Part shown: in pieces, positions 51,088 to 60,103 of the stretch
How positions within the stretch are numbered: the first letter of the stretch is position 1
Layout of the letters: each line of letters starts with the position of its first letter
Assembly: GCA_022842065.1 (NCBI GenBank)
Contig: JALHQH010000021.1
Location: 1 to 64,000 of the forward strand
Source of the DNA: Caldilineaceae bacterium
GTDB lineage: Bacteria; Chloroflexota; Anaerolineae; Caldilineales; Caldilineaceae
Reading direction: 5' to 3'
DNA length: 64,000 nt
Notes under the pieces: model-generated
What the model was told of the DNA's origin: nothing
What the model saw: only the letters and a program-made list of their open reading frames with translations
Database searches by the model: none
Translations under genes and position numbers: made by a program

Positions 51088-51207
51088 GGGTGCGTCCCAG
51101 AAAAGGGGCAGAAAGGTGACAGTCACTGGGCGGAAACCGGTTTGTTTAACCGCAATCGCCCCTGCCCAGTGACTGTCACCTCGACCGCGAAAATTTGGGA
51201 CGCACCC
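51088..51207. repeat. Nested inverted repeats upstream of MalT-type regulator 1
   Basis: Outer perfect arms GGGTGCGTCCCA/TGGGACGCACCC enclose inner perfect 18-bp arms AGGTGACAGTCACTGGGC and complement. A third GTGACTGTCACT copy follows at about 51227. This is the region between two minus-strand genes, directly upstream of the regulator. Confidence 0.8.
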
Positions 51208-51290
51208 ATGCCAGCGGGAGGCGGAGGTGACTGTCACTCAAAAAGGAACAACCCTACTTTCGGCACGCGTAAAAGGTGAATCGACGCACG

Positions 51291-52268
51291 TTATGCGTTA
51301 TCGGTCACCGTGATGACGACTTTCCCCTGAGCGTGGCCGGCTTCCAGATAGCGGATCGCATCAGCAACCGCAGGCAAAGGATAATGCCGATCAATGACCG
51401 GTTTTACTTTGCCCACTTCAATCAGCGCTTTGATTATCAATAAATCCGGTTGGTTGGGTTTGACCAACATATTCCCCAGCTTTTGGCCATCGCGCTTGGA
51501 GCGCAGCGGGCCAAGCAACATGGCTTCGAACATTTGGCGCGTCGTGCCGCCGCTCATCACATAAGTGCCCTGGGGTGCCAAGGCCTGCTGATAGGTAGCG
51601 AGCGGCCGATAACCATTGGCCGCCAGGATCAGATCGTAGCGCTGGCCATTTTGGCTAAAATCGCTTTGTTTGTAATCGATGACACAGTCGGCCCCCAGCG
51701 CACGCACCAATTCAACATTGCGCGTGCTACATACGGCCGTGACTTCTGCACCGAACGCTTTGGCAAGCTGCACCGCAAAGGTGCCCACACCGCCGGATGC
51801 GCCGTTGATCAACACCCGCTGCCCTGCCTGCAGTTTGCCCATCCGCAACGCCTGTAGCGCGGTGACCCCTGAGGCCGGTACGGCGGCAGCTTCGGCAAAG
51901 CTCAAGTTAGTCGGTTTCAGCGCAAAGGCGGTTGCCGGGGCCGCCACATACTCGGCAAAAGCGCCAAAGCCACTCTGGGATAAGTCTCCAAAAACTTCAT
52001 CACCGGGCCGAAACTGTGTTACATTGGCGCTGACCGCGGTCACCTGCCCGGCCACATCAGCGCCGAGAATCTGATATTTGGGCTTGAACAGCCCATAGGC
52101 CAAACGAACCAGGAAGGGATCCGCACGGAGCAGATGCCAGTCGCCTGCCCCCACCGCGGCCGCCGCCACTTTGATCAGCACTTGACCAGCCTGCGGCACC
52201 GGCGTCTGCACGGCGGCCGGCTGTAGCACATCGGGTGAACCATAGGTGTAATAGACCATTGCTTGCAT
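51291..52268 (-). CDS. MDR oxidoreductase (NADPH quinone reductase-like), copy 4
   Basis: A 325-residue enzyme: MVYYTYGSPDVLQPAAVQTP, then AAVGAGDWHLLRADPFLVRL, INGASGGVGTFAVQLAKAFG and CVIDYKQSDFSQNG. Zinc ligands are missing. It is closest to the reductase at 44831. I start at ATG 52268 with GGAG before it; the frame remains open for another 119 codons upstream but that part is read from a GC-rich repeat and is not protein-like. It is last in the second module (small protein, two DUF4386 proteins, reductase). Confidence 0.87.
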   Translation of the reverse strand: MQAMVYYTYGSPDVLQPAAVQTPVPQAGQVLIKVAAAAVGAGDWHLLRADPFLVRLAYGLFKPKYQILGADVAGQVTAVSANVTQFRPGDEVFGDLSQSGFGAFAEYVAAPATAFALKPTNLSFAEAAAVPASGVTALQALRMGKLQAGQRVLINGASGGVGTFAVQLAKAFGAEVTAVCSTRNVELVRALGADCVIDYKQSDFSQNGQRYDLILAANGYRPLATYQQALAPQGTYVMSGGTTRQMFEAMLLGPLRSKRDGQKLGNMLVKPNQPDLLIIKALIEVGKVKPVIDRHYPLPAVADAIRYLEAGHAQGKVVITVTDNA

Positions 52269-52310
52269 AAATTTTTCTCCAGCGCTTTCTGATAGGATTA
52301 TTTGCTTAAC

Positions 52311-52413
52311 GACTAAGCCACCCCTCCCTAAACTGGGGAGGGGTAGGGAGGGAACCTGGGTCTCCCAGCAAGATCCCCTCCCCAAACTGGGGAGGGTTAG
52401 GGAGGGGTTAGTC
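52311..52413. repeat. CCCCTCCCTAA inverted repeat cassette
   Basis: Outer arms GACTAA/TTAGTC plus CCCCTCCCTAA/TTAGGGAGGGG enclose two further CTCCCnnAAACTGGGGAGG hairpins. It lies between the reductase and DUF4386 genes. Confidence 0.75.
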
Positions 52414-52449
52414 ATTACTATCTTCATCAACCAACGCCCCTGTGACCTT

Positions 52450-53154
52450 TTAGGCTGCCTTAAGCCGCCACTTTTGCCACTGTTCGACGTTAACCCCCTT
52501 AATGAGCAGCCACAAGGGCAAGGCAATTTCCACCGTCGACAACAAACCAATCGAGGCAAAGAGCGCTTTGGATTGCGGTAACAGCAGGGTGCCAAAACTT
52601 TGGGTGAAATAACAGAAAGCGGCAATAATCAACAAGCCACCCACCAACCGCGGCAGGTAGCCCGATCGGTAGACTAAATAACCCAGTACCAAAAGATGAA
52701 GGCCAAACGCGACGCCCCAGAGCAGCACCATCGATTCATGGGCATTGAGAAAGAGCAACACGAGCGCCGGCAGCTGTTCGGGCGTGAAGACCGTCAAGTA
52801 ACCAGCACCGCTCAAAAGCAGCAAAACGAAAAAATGGTTCAGCAGGTTGAGGCCCTGCATAATCGTCATTGCCAGCCGGGCAAAGGTGGCAACCAGTGAG
52901 AGCGTCTGGCTAACCGGTTTGAGCAGCACGTAGAGCAGCGCACACAGTGCAATTTCAATCAAAAAGACAACCAGGTCGCCCACCATCCCCAGCCGAAAGA
53001 GCCCCTCTGCCGCCACAATCTGCTGGGCGGTGGTGGTGGCATCAGCAGGCACTATCAGCGTGGCGGGGATGTAGAGCATACTGAAGGGGGCGATGAAGGC
53101 CATAATTAAGATCAGTAACCCTGTAATTCTGGCGATTTTTTGGATTGCATTCAT
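52450..53154 (-). CDS. DUF4386 family membrane protein, copy A
   Basis: The protein has 234 residues with six to seven predicted transmembrane helices. The family pattern is seen in RITGLLILIMAFIAPFSMLY, GLFRLGMVGDLVVFLIEIAL, CALLYVLLKPVSQTLSLVAT, FARLAMTIMQGLNLLN and RSGYLPRLVGGLLIIAAFCY. The function of DUF4386 proteins is unknown. The gene is in the same direction and module as its paralogue at 53325. Confidence 0.82.
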   Translation of the reverse strand: MNAIQKIARITGLLILIMAFIAPFSMLYIPATLIVPADATTTAQQIVAAEGLFRLGMVGDLVVFLIEIALCALLYVLLKPVSQTLSLVATFARLAMTIMQGLNLLNHFFVLLLLSGAGYLTVFTPEQLPALVLLFLNAHESMVLLWGVAFGLHLLVLGYLVYRSGYLPRLVGGLLIIAAFCYFTQSFGTLLLPQSKALFASIGLLSTVEIALPLWLLIKGVNVEQWQKWRLKAA

Positions 53155-53230
53155 TTTATACCTCTTTTTTGGCGAGTTTTTTCACGAGTTTTTTGACGAG
53201 CAAGATGCATTTTATTGAGTAGACTGAAGC

Positions 53231-53312
53231 CTTAACCACAGAGAACGCAGAGAAAACGGAGAGCACGGAGGAGAGGGTCAGCTCTGTGTTCTCTGTGTTC
53301 TCTGTGGCTAAG
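53231..53312. repeat. CCACAGAGAAC inverted repeat
   Basis: CTTAACCACAGAGAAC and GTTCTCTGTGGCTAAG form a 16-bp stem with one mismatch. Further GAGAAC/TTCTC units lie inside. It is located between the two DUF4386 genes. Confidence 0.7.
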
Positions 53313-53324
53313 ATAAAATCGAAG

Positions 53325-54062
53325 TTAGGCGGCGGACAAACGCACTTGTTCTGTATTTACCACTGGTTTGGCCTCATCGGCGACGCTGGCCGGGGCATTG
53401 AAACCCTTCACGATCAGCCACATCCCCACGAAGATCTCCCACAGGCCGCCAGGCAGTGAGGAAACCAGCCCCAAGCCGGAGCCCATGATTTCGGAGAGCA
53501 TCCCACAAAAGATGACGGCGTAACCAATCAACCCCCAAACGGCCAGCCAGCGTGGCAGCAATTTGGCCTTGTACAAGGTGTAACAGAGCAGCAGCCCAGA
53601 GACCCCCAGTGTGCTCATGCCGATCTGATAGGCATAAAGCTGCCCCTGAGTGAATAGCCGGCCCAGGATTTGCAGATAGGCAGCGTCGGGGGCCGCGGCG
53701 TTCAGGTACGCAGCACCCAGCGGAACTTGCAGCAGGATGAAGATCACCATGATGGCAATAAAGAGCGCATCCATGATCCTGGCCGCCAGGTAGCCGACGG
53801 CTAGGCGCTCACCGTGTGGCTTCAGAATCGGGAACATCAGCACCCCATGCGCAGCGTCACCAATCACAGCCATCAACCAGAGGACCGCGCCGCTAAGCAC
53901 GGTCAGGCTGTTTGCCGAAATGGTGGCAAGGTAATTGGGCGCTCCAAGCACGGATTGGAAAAGGATCTCCCCACCGATGCCCACGACAAACCCAGCCAGG
54001 TAGACCACCCCGACGACGATTGCGGTCATGCGATAATGATTCATTGCGGCTTTGGTACTCAT
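53325..54062 (-). CDS. DUF4386 family membrane protein, copy B
   Basis: The protein has 245 residues and six to seven helices: RMTAIVVGVVYLAGFVVGIG, FQSVLGAPNYLATISANSLT, FPILKPHGERLAVGYLAARI, YKAKLLPRWLAVWGLIGYAV. The layout is that of DUF4386. It directly follows the small-protein gene at 54095, 32 nt apart, so the two are probably co-transcribed. The C-terminal cytoplasmic tail (about 30 residues) is not conserved with copy A. Confidence 0.82.
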   Translation of the reverse strand: MSTKAAMNHYRMTAIVVGVVYLAGFVVGIGGEILFQSVLGAPNYLATISANSLTVLSGAVLWLMAVIGDAAHGVLMFPILKPHGERLAVGYLAARIMDALFIAIMVIFILLQVPLGAAYLNAAAPDAAYLQILGRLFTQGQLYAYQIGMSTLGVSGLLLCYTLYKAKLLPRWLAVWGLIGYAVIFCGMLSEIMGSGLGLVSSLPGGLWEIFVGMWLIVKGFNAPASVADEAKPVVNTEQVRLSAA

Positions 54063-54094
54063 TGTAATTTCTCCTTTTGCATTTGATTAACAAT

Positions 54095-54364
54095 TTACGC
54101 TTTGTTCACGGCGGCGGCCGGTTCGGGGTCAAGGCGGTTGACTGCGTGCAAAGGCATGCCCAAATCACGGACTTTTTTGAGCAGACCATATAACGCCGCC
54201 TGATCCCTCACCAGGCCGGTTAAGCAGGTCTGGCCGTTCGCTGCGCGTGTGATAGTCAGCCCTTCAAACCAGTTAGCCCACCGGTCCGGCAGGTGGCCGC
54301 CAATGCGAATTTCATACAATCCAGGCTGGTCATCAGCCGCAGTTGTCGCCGTGGTTTCATTCAT
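54095..54364 (-). CDS. Small protein, paralogue of the gene at 46419
   Basis: The protein has 89 residues. YEIRIGGHLPDRWANWFEGL, TCLTGLVRDQAALYGLLKKV and RDLGMPL align almost residue for residue with the 102-aa protein of module 1. Function unknown. It is the first gene of module 2, reading away from a cluster of TGGTGA repeats in its promoter region. Confidence 0.7.
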   Translation of the reverse strand: MNETTATTAADDQPGLYEIRIGGHLPDRWANWFEGLTITRAANGQTCLTGLVRDQAALYGLLKKVRDLGMPLHAVNRLDPEPAAAVNKA

Positions 54365-54485
54365 GGATGGCCTCGTGCATTTCCCCCCCTCTAGTCAGCC
54401 TCTATCACTCGTGCCTTTACAGCAAGGGCACCATTTTGTTGTGTTGTAACTGTTGCTGCCTGCGTTTAGAGGATACCAAACAGGG

Positions 54486-54587
54486 TGGTGAGGCGTCATC
54501 ACTACTTGTGGTGATTTGTCGTGGTGATTGTGGTGATAAGTTTTGGCCGGATGTGGTGAGGGCAAGCCATGACGCGGTGCGTGGTGA
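54486..54587. promoter_or_regulatory. Cluster of six TGGTGA direct repeats
   Basis: TGGTGA occurs at 54486, 54509, 54522, 54531, 54554 and 54582, mostly as YGTGGTGA, all in one orientation. The cluster is about 120-220 bp upstream of the module 2 start. MalT-type activators bind several short asymmetric boxes, so this is a good operator candidate. The rest of 54365-54722 shows no gene. Confidence 0.5.
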
Positions 54588-54722
54588 CGCGACATCAGCG
54601 CTTACTCATCAGGTAACATGTCTCGGCAGCACTGCGCCCCACAGGCTCCTGCGATGAAAATAAGCGATGTTCGCACCGCGTAAGAGCGTACCCTTACCAT
54701 CTGCTAGTTGCATATGGTAAAT

Positions 54723-54762
54723 AAAAAAGCCCCAGCCGATGATGCGACAAAGCGGCCAGGGC
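54723..54762 (-). terminator. Terminator of MalT-type regulator 2
   Basis: On the minus strand GCCCTGGCCG and CGGCTGGGGC pair (with two G-U wobbles) and run into TTTTTTATTT. Confidence 0.75.
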
Positions 54763-54790
54763 TCGGGTAATGAGAATTTTGGGAGATTAG

Positions 54791-57601
54791 TTATAAGAGG
54801 TGGAGTTCTGCGGCCCGCTGGACCGCCGCGCGCCGGTTGTTTACCCCCAGTTTGCTGAAGATGTTTTTGGTGTGCGTACGCATCGTGTTCAGCGAGACCA
54901 TTAGGCGCTGGGCAATTTCCGGACCATTTAATGCGGTCCCCAGCAACTGCAACACCTCAAGTTCTCGTTCGCTCAATGGCTCGATCAGGGCGGACGAATG
55001 GGTGGCAGCGGCGGGTGGCGCGGCAGCTAGGTGCGGCGGTGCGACAGTGCCCAAGGCCGCCAGAAGCTTTCCCGTATAGGCCGGCAGGATCCCCTGCGCG
55101 GCGACGGCGGCCAAGAGTTGCGCCATTGGTAACCCTTCATCGACAAAGCGGCGGACATAACCCTCTGGTTCCGCCAGCGTCAGCGCGCGTTCCAGCGGTG
55201 CAAGCGCAGCGGAGAGATTGCCCTGAGCCGCGTACGCCACGGCTTGCAACACCAGAATTTCGATCACACTCCCGCATCTGCCCCCGCCTTCCGCCGCGTG
55301 CAGCAGGCGTGCGAGTAATGCCATTGCCGCGGCCAGTGAACCCTCATCCCGGCTGTGCTTGTGCTGGGCAATGAGCAACCGCGCCAAGGTGATATGTTCA
55401 AACTCGCGCAAAAAGTGCAGGTCGTCGTCAACTGACAAGCCCTGCACCTGCACCCAACGCTGGGCGTCTTGTAAACGGCCTTGCGCGATCCACACTCGCG
55501 CTCGTAATGCCGCCAGGGGTTGCACATCGGGCACGGGGGAAGGTTGAAAGTAGCCTTCGGCCGCGTCGAGCCGGTCGAGCGCGCCGACCAGGTCGCCGGC
55601 GCTCGCTTTGAACCGTGCCGCGACGCGGCAGTGGCGATAGTGCCAATTGGGTAACCCAGCTTTTTCACCTAATTCTTCGCTGCGCAGCAGGTGCTGCTGG
55701 GCCACGGTCAGTGCCCCTTGTTCAAGGTATAACTCGCTCAATCCCAAATAGAGTTCGGCTGTGCCCCGCAACAGCGGTTCGCCTTGCGTCAGGGCCAGCG
55801 TCAACACCTGCTGATAGATCTTGATGGCATCATGCAGCCGCCCTTGCACCGTCCTGATATCGCCCAGGCCATAGGTGCCACTAAGCGCAAAATGCAAGTT
55901 GCCGACCTTCTGAAAATTCGCCATCGCCGTGGCTAGTGTTTGGTAAGCGTCCTCTAGATCGCCGTTGGCCCACTGCGCAAGTGCGAGGAGTGCCGCGGCC
56001 GGTCCGCGCCGTTGATGGTCGTCCGCGGCTAAGAGGGTGAGTGCCTGTTGCCCATATTTTACCGAACTGGGGATGTCGCCACGCGCTTGGGTCTGGTAAG
56101 CACGCGCGGTGGCAAGCGATGCCGGCAGTATTCGCCATTGTGTGGCATCGGTGATTACCATTGCGCTTTGTGCAGCGGTGGGGTCCAGCCACCGTTCGGC
56201 AAGGCCAAACCATTCCTCGGCAGCCTCAAGCGCGCCGCAATTTAACAACGCCCAGCCATAGGCAACACTGAGGACTGGTCTGGGGTGGACAAAGTCAGCG
56301 GGGAGGGCTTTGGCCCAGCCCAGCCAGGTAGCAGACTGAAAACGCCCATCCATTTCTGGCCAGGCCAGCTCAATGAGCGCGGCCGCGCGCCCAAAATCCT
56401 TGGCAGCCAGCGCATGGCGGATCGCATCGGCGCGCAGACCATGCTCTTCGTACCAGTCGCTCGCCCGCCGATGGCACAGCGGCACTTGATCCGGCTGCTC
56501 GGCCATGGCCCGCGCCTGCAGCACATCAGCAAAGAGATGGTGATAGCGATACCACTGGCGCTTGTCATCGAGCGGGATGACAAAGAGATTGTTGCGCGCC
56601 AATTCTTCAAGCATTGCCCTGCTGGTTTCCGACGTTTTGTCAGCTTCCGCGGCGGTTACGGCAGCACACAGCGGGCCGCTAAGGCGGTCGAGGATGGCGG
56701 TCTGTAATAAGAAGCTGCGGACTCGTGCAGGCTGATGCTGTAAAACCTCTTCAATCAAATAGTCGAGGATGAAATGGTGATCACCGGTAAACGCCTGGAT
56801 AAAGGTGCTGGTGTCGGCGCGGCCTTGCAGGGAAAGCGCGGCTAATTGTAAACCGGCAATCCAGCCTTCGGTGCGACTTTCCAGGGCAGCGATCTCTGCG
56901 CCCGCAAGGGTTAGCCCCATCACCTGGTTCAGAAAGGCCGCCGCTTCGGCAAGGGTAAAGCGTAAGTCGCTGGCCCGCACTTCGGTCAATTGGCCGCGGA
57001 CACGATAGCGGGCCAGGGGCAGCGAGGGATCTTCACGCGTGACGATCACCAGTTGCAACTGTGGGGGCAGATGATCGAGCAGAAAAGTGAGGGCCTGGTC
57101 AACTGCGCTACTTTCCAGCAGATGGTAGTCATCCAGGATGAGGATCAAAGCTGGCCCCGCGTTTTCCTGGGCTGGGGCGCCGGTGGCCGTCGAAGTATTG
57201 GCCGGGATGGCGCTGATTTCATTGAGCAGCGCGGTGAGCAGCACTTCGCGCGCTGCCGGCTCCTGGGGTGGTTGGGGGGATTGCAGCACGCCCGCCACGC
57301 CGGCCCCCAGCCCTGGCACCACGGTCTGCAACGCGGCGATCAGGTACGCCAGAAAACGATTGGGATCGCTATCACGTTCGTCCAGCGCCAGCCAAGCCAC
57401 GCGATCAAACGGGCGGCGATCCTTGCGCGCCGCGATCCAAGTACTGACCACAGTGCTTTTCCCAAAGCCGGCCGGCGCAGAGATGAGGGTCAGTTTGCGG
57501 CCTAGCCCCGCGTCGAGCTGCTCGATCAGGCGTGGCCGGGGCACAACGTTCGGCCGCGATGGGGGGAGATAGAGTTTAGTGGTTAACATGGGTGTTGCCA
57601 T
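54791..57601 (-). CDS. MalT-type ATP-dependent LuxR regulator 2
   Basis: A 936-residue paralogue of the regulator at 48280. MLTTKLYLPPSRPNVVPRPR, Walker A APAGFGKSTVVSTW, Walker B LILDDYHLLE, arm FILDYLIEEVLQHQP, TPR-like sensor about 420-850, and LuxR helix-turn-helix PLSERELEVLQLLGTALNGP followed by EIAQRLMVSLNTMRTHTKNI. I start at 57601; an ATG at 57637 adds 12 residues of no known homology. A terminator follows, so it is transcribed alone. It probably controls the module starting at 54364 through the repeats at 54486; this is inferred from position. Confidence 0.92.
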   Translation of the reverse strand: MATPMLTTKLYLPPSRPNVVPRPRLIEQLDAGLGRKLTLISAPAGFGKSTVVSTWIAARKDRRPFDRVAWLALDERDSDPNRFLAYLIAALQTVVPGLGAGVAGVLQSPQPPQEPAAREVLLTALLNEISAIPANTSTATGAPAQENAGPALILILDDYHLLESSAVDQALTFLLDHLPPQLQLVIVTREDPSLPLARYRVRGQLTEVRASDLRFTLAEAAAFLNQVMGLTLAGAEIAALESRTEGWIAGLQLAALSLQGRADTSTFIQAFTGDHHFILDYLIEEVLQHQPARVRSFLLQTAILDRLSGPLCAAVTAAEADKTSETSRAMLEELARNNLFVIPLDDKRQWYRYHHLFADVLQARAMAEQPDQVPLCHRRASDWYEEHGLRADAIRHALAAKDFGRAAALIELAWPEMDGRFQSATWLGWAKALPADFVHPRPVLSVAYGWALLNCGALEAAEEWFGLAERWLDPTAAQSAMVITDATQWRILPASLATARAYQTQARGDIPSSVKYGQQALTLLAADDHQRRGPAAALLALAQWANGDLEDAYQTLATAMANFQKVGNLHFALSGTYGLGDIRTVQGRLHDAIKIYQQVLTLALTQGEPLLRGTAELYLGLSELYLEQGALTVAQQHLLRSEELGEKAGLPNWHYRHCRVAARFKASAGDLVGALDRLDAAEGYFQPSPVPDVQPLAALRARVWIAQGRLQDAQRWVQVQGLSVDDDLHFLREFEHITLARLLIAQHKHSRDEGSLAAAMALLARLLHAAEGGGRCGSVIEILVLQAVAYAAQGNLSAALAPLERALTLAEPEGYVRRFVDEGLPMAQLLAAVAAQGILPAYTGKLLAALGTVAPPHLAAAPPAAATHSSALIEPLSERELEVLQLLGTALNGPEIAQRLMVSLNTMRTHTKNIFSKLGVNNRRAAVQRAAELHLL

Positions 57602-57823
57602 AGAGCAATGCTCAAAACCGTAACTTTCCGCTGGCAATGGCAGCGCTGCAACTTCAAGCCATACGCATACGCAGTATAATCCTACCCGATCTTTGTGTCA
57701 ACACCCGCTGCAAAATCCGGCATGACCACCAACTATATTGCCATTTGCTCAACCCTCTGCTTCCTTTCATAATAATCCTATCACCGATCACCCGATTGCT
57801 AAAGGAGACCTAAAGGAGAGCAC

Positions 57824-58996
57824 ATGAAGATTACCGAAATCAAAACCTACCTGATGCACGCCAACGTGGCCGATAGTAGTGGCTGGAAGGCGCGCAACTG
57901 GCTCTTTGTCAAGGTCTTTACCGATGCCGGCATCTACGGCGTGGGTGAAGCAAGTGGTTGGCCACGCGTCGTCGAAACCGCGATCAAGGATCTGAGCACG
58001 ATCCTGATCGGCGACAATCCCTTTGAAATTGAGAAGATCTGGCAGAAGATGTTGTTGGCAATGATGGGCCACGGCATGACCGGGATAGTTGGCGGTGGCG
58101 CGATGACGGGGATCGAGATGGCGCTGTGGGACATTAAGGGCAAGGCGTTGGGGGTACCGGTCTACGAGTTGCTCGGCGGCAAGATTCGGGATCGCGTCCG
58201 CCTCTACGCCCATGCCCACACGGCAGAACGGGCACATGAGCTGGTCGATCGCGGCTTTGACGCGCTCAAGACCGGCGGGGTCAGCGATCCACTGAGCAAG
58301 GTGGAACTGCTGCGTAAGGAGTTGGGCGACAAGGTGGATCTGATGGTGGACATCCACGGCCCGCCCTGGCTCACCACCGCCGATGCGATCCGCATGGGGC
58401 AAGCACTGGAAGAATATGATCTGCTCTTTTACGAAGATCCCGTCGCGCCGGAAGACATTGAGTCGATTGCCAAGGTCGCCGCCGCGGTGAACCTGCCGAT
58501 TGCGGCTGGCGAGCGCCATGCCACGATCTGGGGCACGCGGGAGTTGATTGAACGCGAAATTGTCGATGTGATCCAGCCGGATACCGGCCGCGCCGGGGGC
58601 TTGCTACAGATGAAGAAGATGGCCGCCATGGCCGAAGCCCACTATATCACCTTTGCCCCCCACGATGGTTCGTTGGGACCGGTGGCGGAGATGGCGGCAG
58701 TGCATCTCTGTGCCACCTTACCCAACTTTTTAATCCTCGAACATCTGGAAGATGATGTGCCCCAACGCTACGAAGTGATGGAGCCGCAACCGACGATTGT
58801 CAATGGCTTTATGCTCGTCCCTGACGCGCCGGGGCTGGGCATTGATATCGTTGAAGATGCAATTGCCCACTATCCGTCAACCGGCAATGTTTCCATGCCC
58901 AGTGCGGCCGATGACTATCTCTATGTCAAAGCACGGCCACAGCGGGCCCAGTGGCTACGACCACGCGGCGCGAGTGGAGATGCGGATTTTATCTGA
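57824..58996 (+). CDS. Mandelate racemase / enolase-superfamily dehydratase, galactonate dehydratase-like
   Basis: A 390-residue sugar-acid dehydratase. The barrel ligands are clear: VDIHGPP (metal Asp plus the catalytic His position seen in D-galactonate dehydratase), FYEDPVAPED (Glu) and AAGERHATIW (Glu), then the catalytic His in FAPHDGSLGP. A capping domain with KITEIKTYLMH and GVGEASGWPRVVE starts the protein. The substrate is most likely an aldonic acid; the exact one cannot be read. AAAGGAG precedes the ATG. No sugar transporter is adjacent. Confidence 0.87.
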   Translation: MKITEIKTYLMHANVADSSGWKARNWLFVKVFTDAGIYGVGEASGWPRVVETAIKDLSTILIGDNPFEIEKIWQKMLLAMMGHGMTGIVGGGAMTGIEMALWDIKGKALGVPVYELLGGKIRDRVRLYAHAHTAERAHELVDRGFDALKTGGVSDPLSKVELLRKELGDKVDLMVDIHGPPWLTTADAIRMGQALEEYDLLFYEDPVAPEDIESIAKVAAAVNLPIAAGERHATIWGTRELIEREIVDVIQPDTGRAGGLLQMKKMAAMAEAHYITFAPHDGSLGPVAEMAAVHLCATLPNFLILEHLEDDVPQRYEVMEPQPTIVNGFMLVPDAPGLGIDIVEDAIAHYPSTGNVSMPSAADDYLYVKARPQRAQWLRPRGASGDADFI

Positions 58997-59064
58997 TAAG
59001 CAGCTTTTAGGGTATACTGATAGACGCTAAATCAACTGCACGCAAAAGTACGGTCGAACAAATC

Positions 59065-59835
59065 ATGAGTAATCAATTCTCCGAGTCCGTCAACCCAGCC
59101 ACGGATCTATCACTGGATCTGCCACTAGATCCAGCACACGATCTACCGACGATTGTAGAGTCGATTCGCCAGGAGTTGACCCAGATCAACGACCAGCGCG
59201 ATGAGACGCTGCGCCAGAGTCGCGCCCTCGTCCGCTCCTGTGCCAATGCCATTCGCGCAATCCATCGCCACGACTGGGCCGATGCGCAAGCCTTGTTAGC
59301 CGTGGCGCGCGGCGAAGCCCAGACGATGATCGCACCCTTGCACAGCTATCCCGCGCTTTATCATGCCGGCTACACGCAAGACGCGCTGAAAGAGCTGGTT
59401 GAAGCACATGTGGTCCATGCCTTGGTCTGTGACCAACCCATGCCCACACCGGCGGCATTGGGGGTAACCGGCGCAACTTATCTACGCGGCCTGAGCGAGG
59501 CCGCCACCGAGATGCGCCGCTTTGTCCTTGATCTCATGCGCCAGGGCGAGGTGCTGGCCGCGCAGCCTTATCTGGCCGCAATGGATGAGATCTATAGTCT
59601 GCAACTGACAATTGACTTTCCCGATTCGATCACCGACGGTCTGCGCCGCCTCACCGATGTGTTGCGCAATGTACTAGAACGCACCCGCGGCGATTTAACC
59701 TTGGCGATTCGCCAGGAGCAGATGCGCGAGGCGTTGCACTCCTTTGAAACGCGGCTGGGTGCCAGCTTGGGCGTCGAACTGCTGCCGCTGAGCGAGCACC
59801 CGCTCGATCTAGACGGCCCTGGGGAAGAGGCGTAG
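59065..59835 (+). CDS. Translin-family protein
   Basis: A 256-residue helical protein of the translin/TRAX superfamily. The family blocks are visible: RDETLRQSRALVRSCANAIR, AIHRHDWADAQALLAVARGE, GYTQDALKELVEAHVVHAL, TYLRGLSEAATEMRRFVLDL and SITDGLRRLTDVLRNVLERT followed by RGDL. Translins bind single-stranded nucleic acids and form octamers, and some act as RNases; the acidic E-x-x-x-R pairs are kept here. The N-terminal 30 residues are acidic and disordered. It is first in a tight three-gene operon. Confidence 0.8.
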   Translation: MSNQFSESVNPATDLSLDLPLDPAHDLPTIVESIRQELTQINDQRDETLRQSRALVRSCANAIRAIHRHDWADAQALLAVARGEAQTMIAPLHSYPALYHAGYTQDALKELVEAHVVHALVCDQPMPTPAALGVTGATYLRGLSEAATEMRRFVLDLMRQGEVLAAQPYLAAMDEIYSLQLTIDFPDSITDGLRRLTDVLRNVLERTRGDLTLAIRQEQMREALHSFETRLGASLGVELLPLSEHPLDLDGPGEEA

Positions 59836-60096
59836 ATGAGTGATCGTCGTTCCCTTGTGCGTGCCAGCGACCTCGGTTTGTGGAGCTACTGCCACCGGGC
59901 CTGGTGGTTGGCACGCGTCAAAGGCGTGGCCCATCGCAAGCCGACCCTGCTGGCCGCCGGCACAGCCGATCACGCGGCGCATGGCCACGCCGCCGCGCGC
60001 GCCCAGGGCGAGGCCCAATGGGGCCAACTATTAGTGGCGTTCGGCCTGATCCTGGCCGGCCTGGCGCTTATCAGTTGGCTCATTGGGGTAGGCTGA
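59836..60096 (+). CDS. Small membrane protein with a Cas4-like N-terminal motif
   Basis: The protein has 86 residues. Residues 8-50 (VRASDLGLWSYCHRAWWLAR, then AAGTADHAAHGH) resemble the first part of Cas4/RecB-type nucleases (aromatic-Cys-x-R-x-x-W and G-x-x-x-H), but the catalytic D and E-x-K strands are absent. A transmembrane helix closes the protein (LLVAFGLILAGLALISWLIG). Its ATG follows the translin stop codon without any gap, so it is translationally coupled. No function can be assigned; it is likely a truncated, repurposed domain. Confidence 0.6.
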   Translation: MSDRRSLVRASDLGLWSYCHRAWWLARVKGVAHRKPTLLAAGTADHAAHGHAAARAQGEAQWGQLLVAFGLILAGLALISWLIGVG

Positions 60097-60103
60097 GCCC
60101 ACT

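Noticed and set aside
52269..52625. 119-residue N-terminal extension of the reductase at 51291
   Set aside because: It is read through the CCCCTCCC repeat cassette, has no MDR homology, and a good ribosome site and family start lie at 52268.
59836..60096. A functional Cas4 nuclease
   Set aside because: Only the N-terminal Cys/His-like part exists; the catalytic D and E-x-K strands and the other cysteines are missing, and no other cas gene is near.
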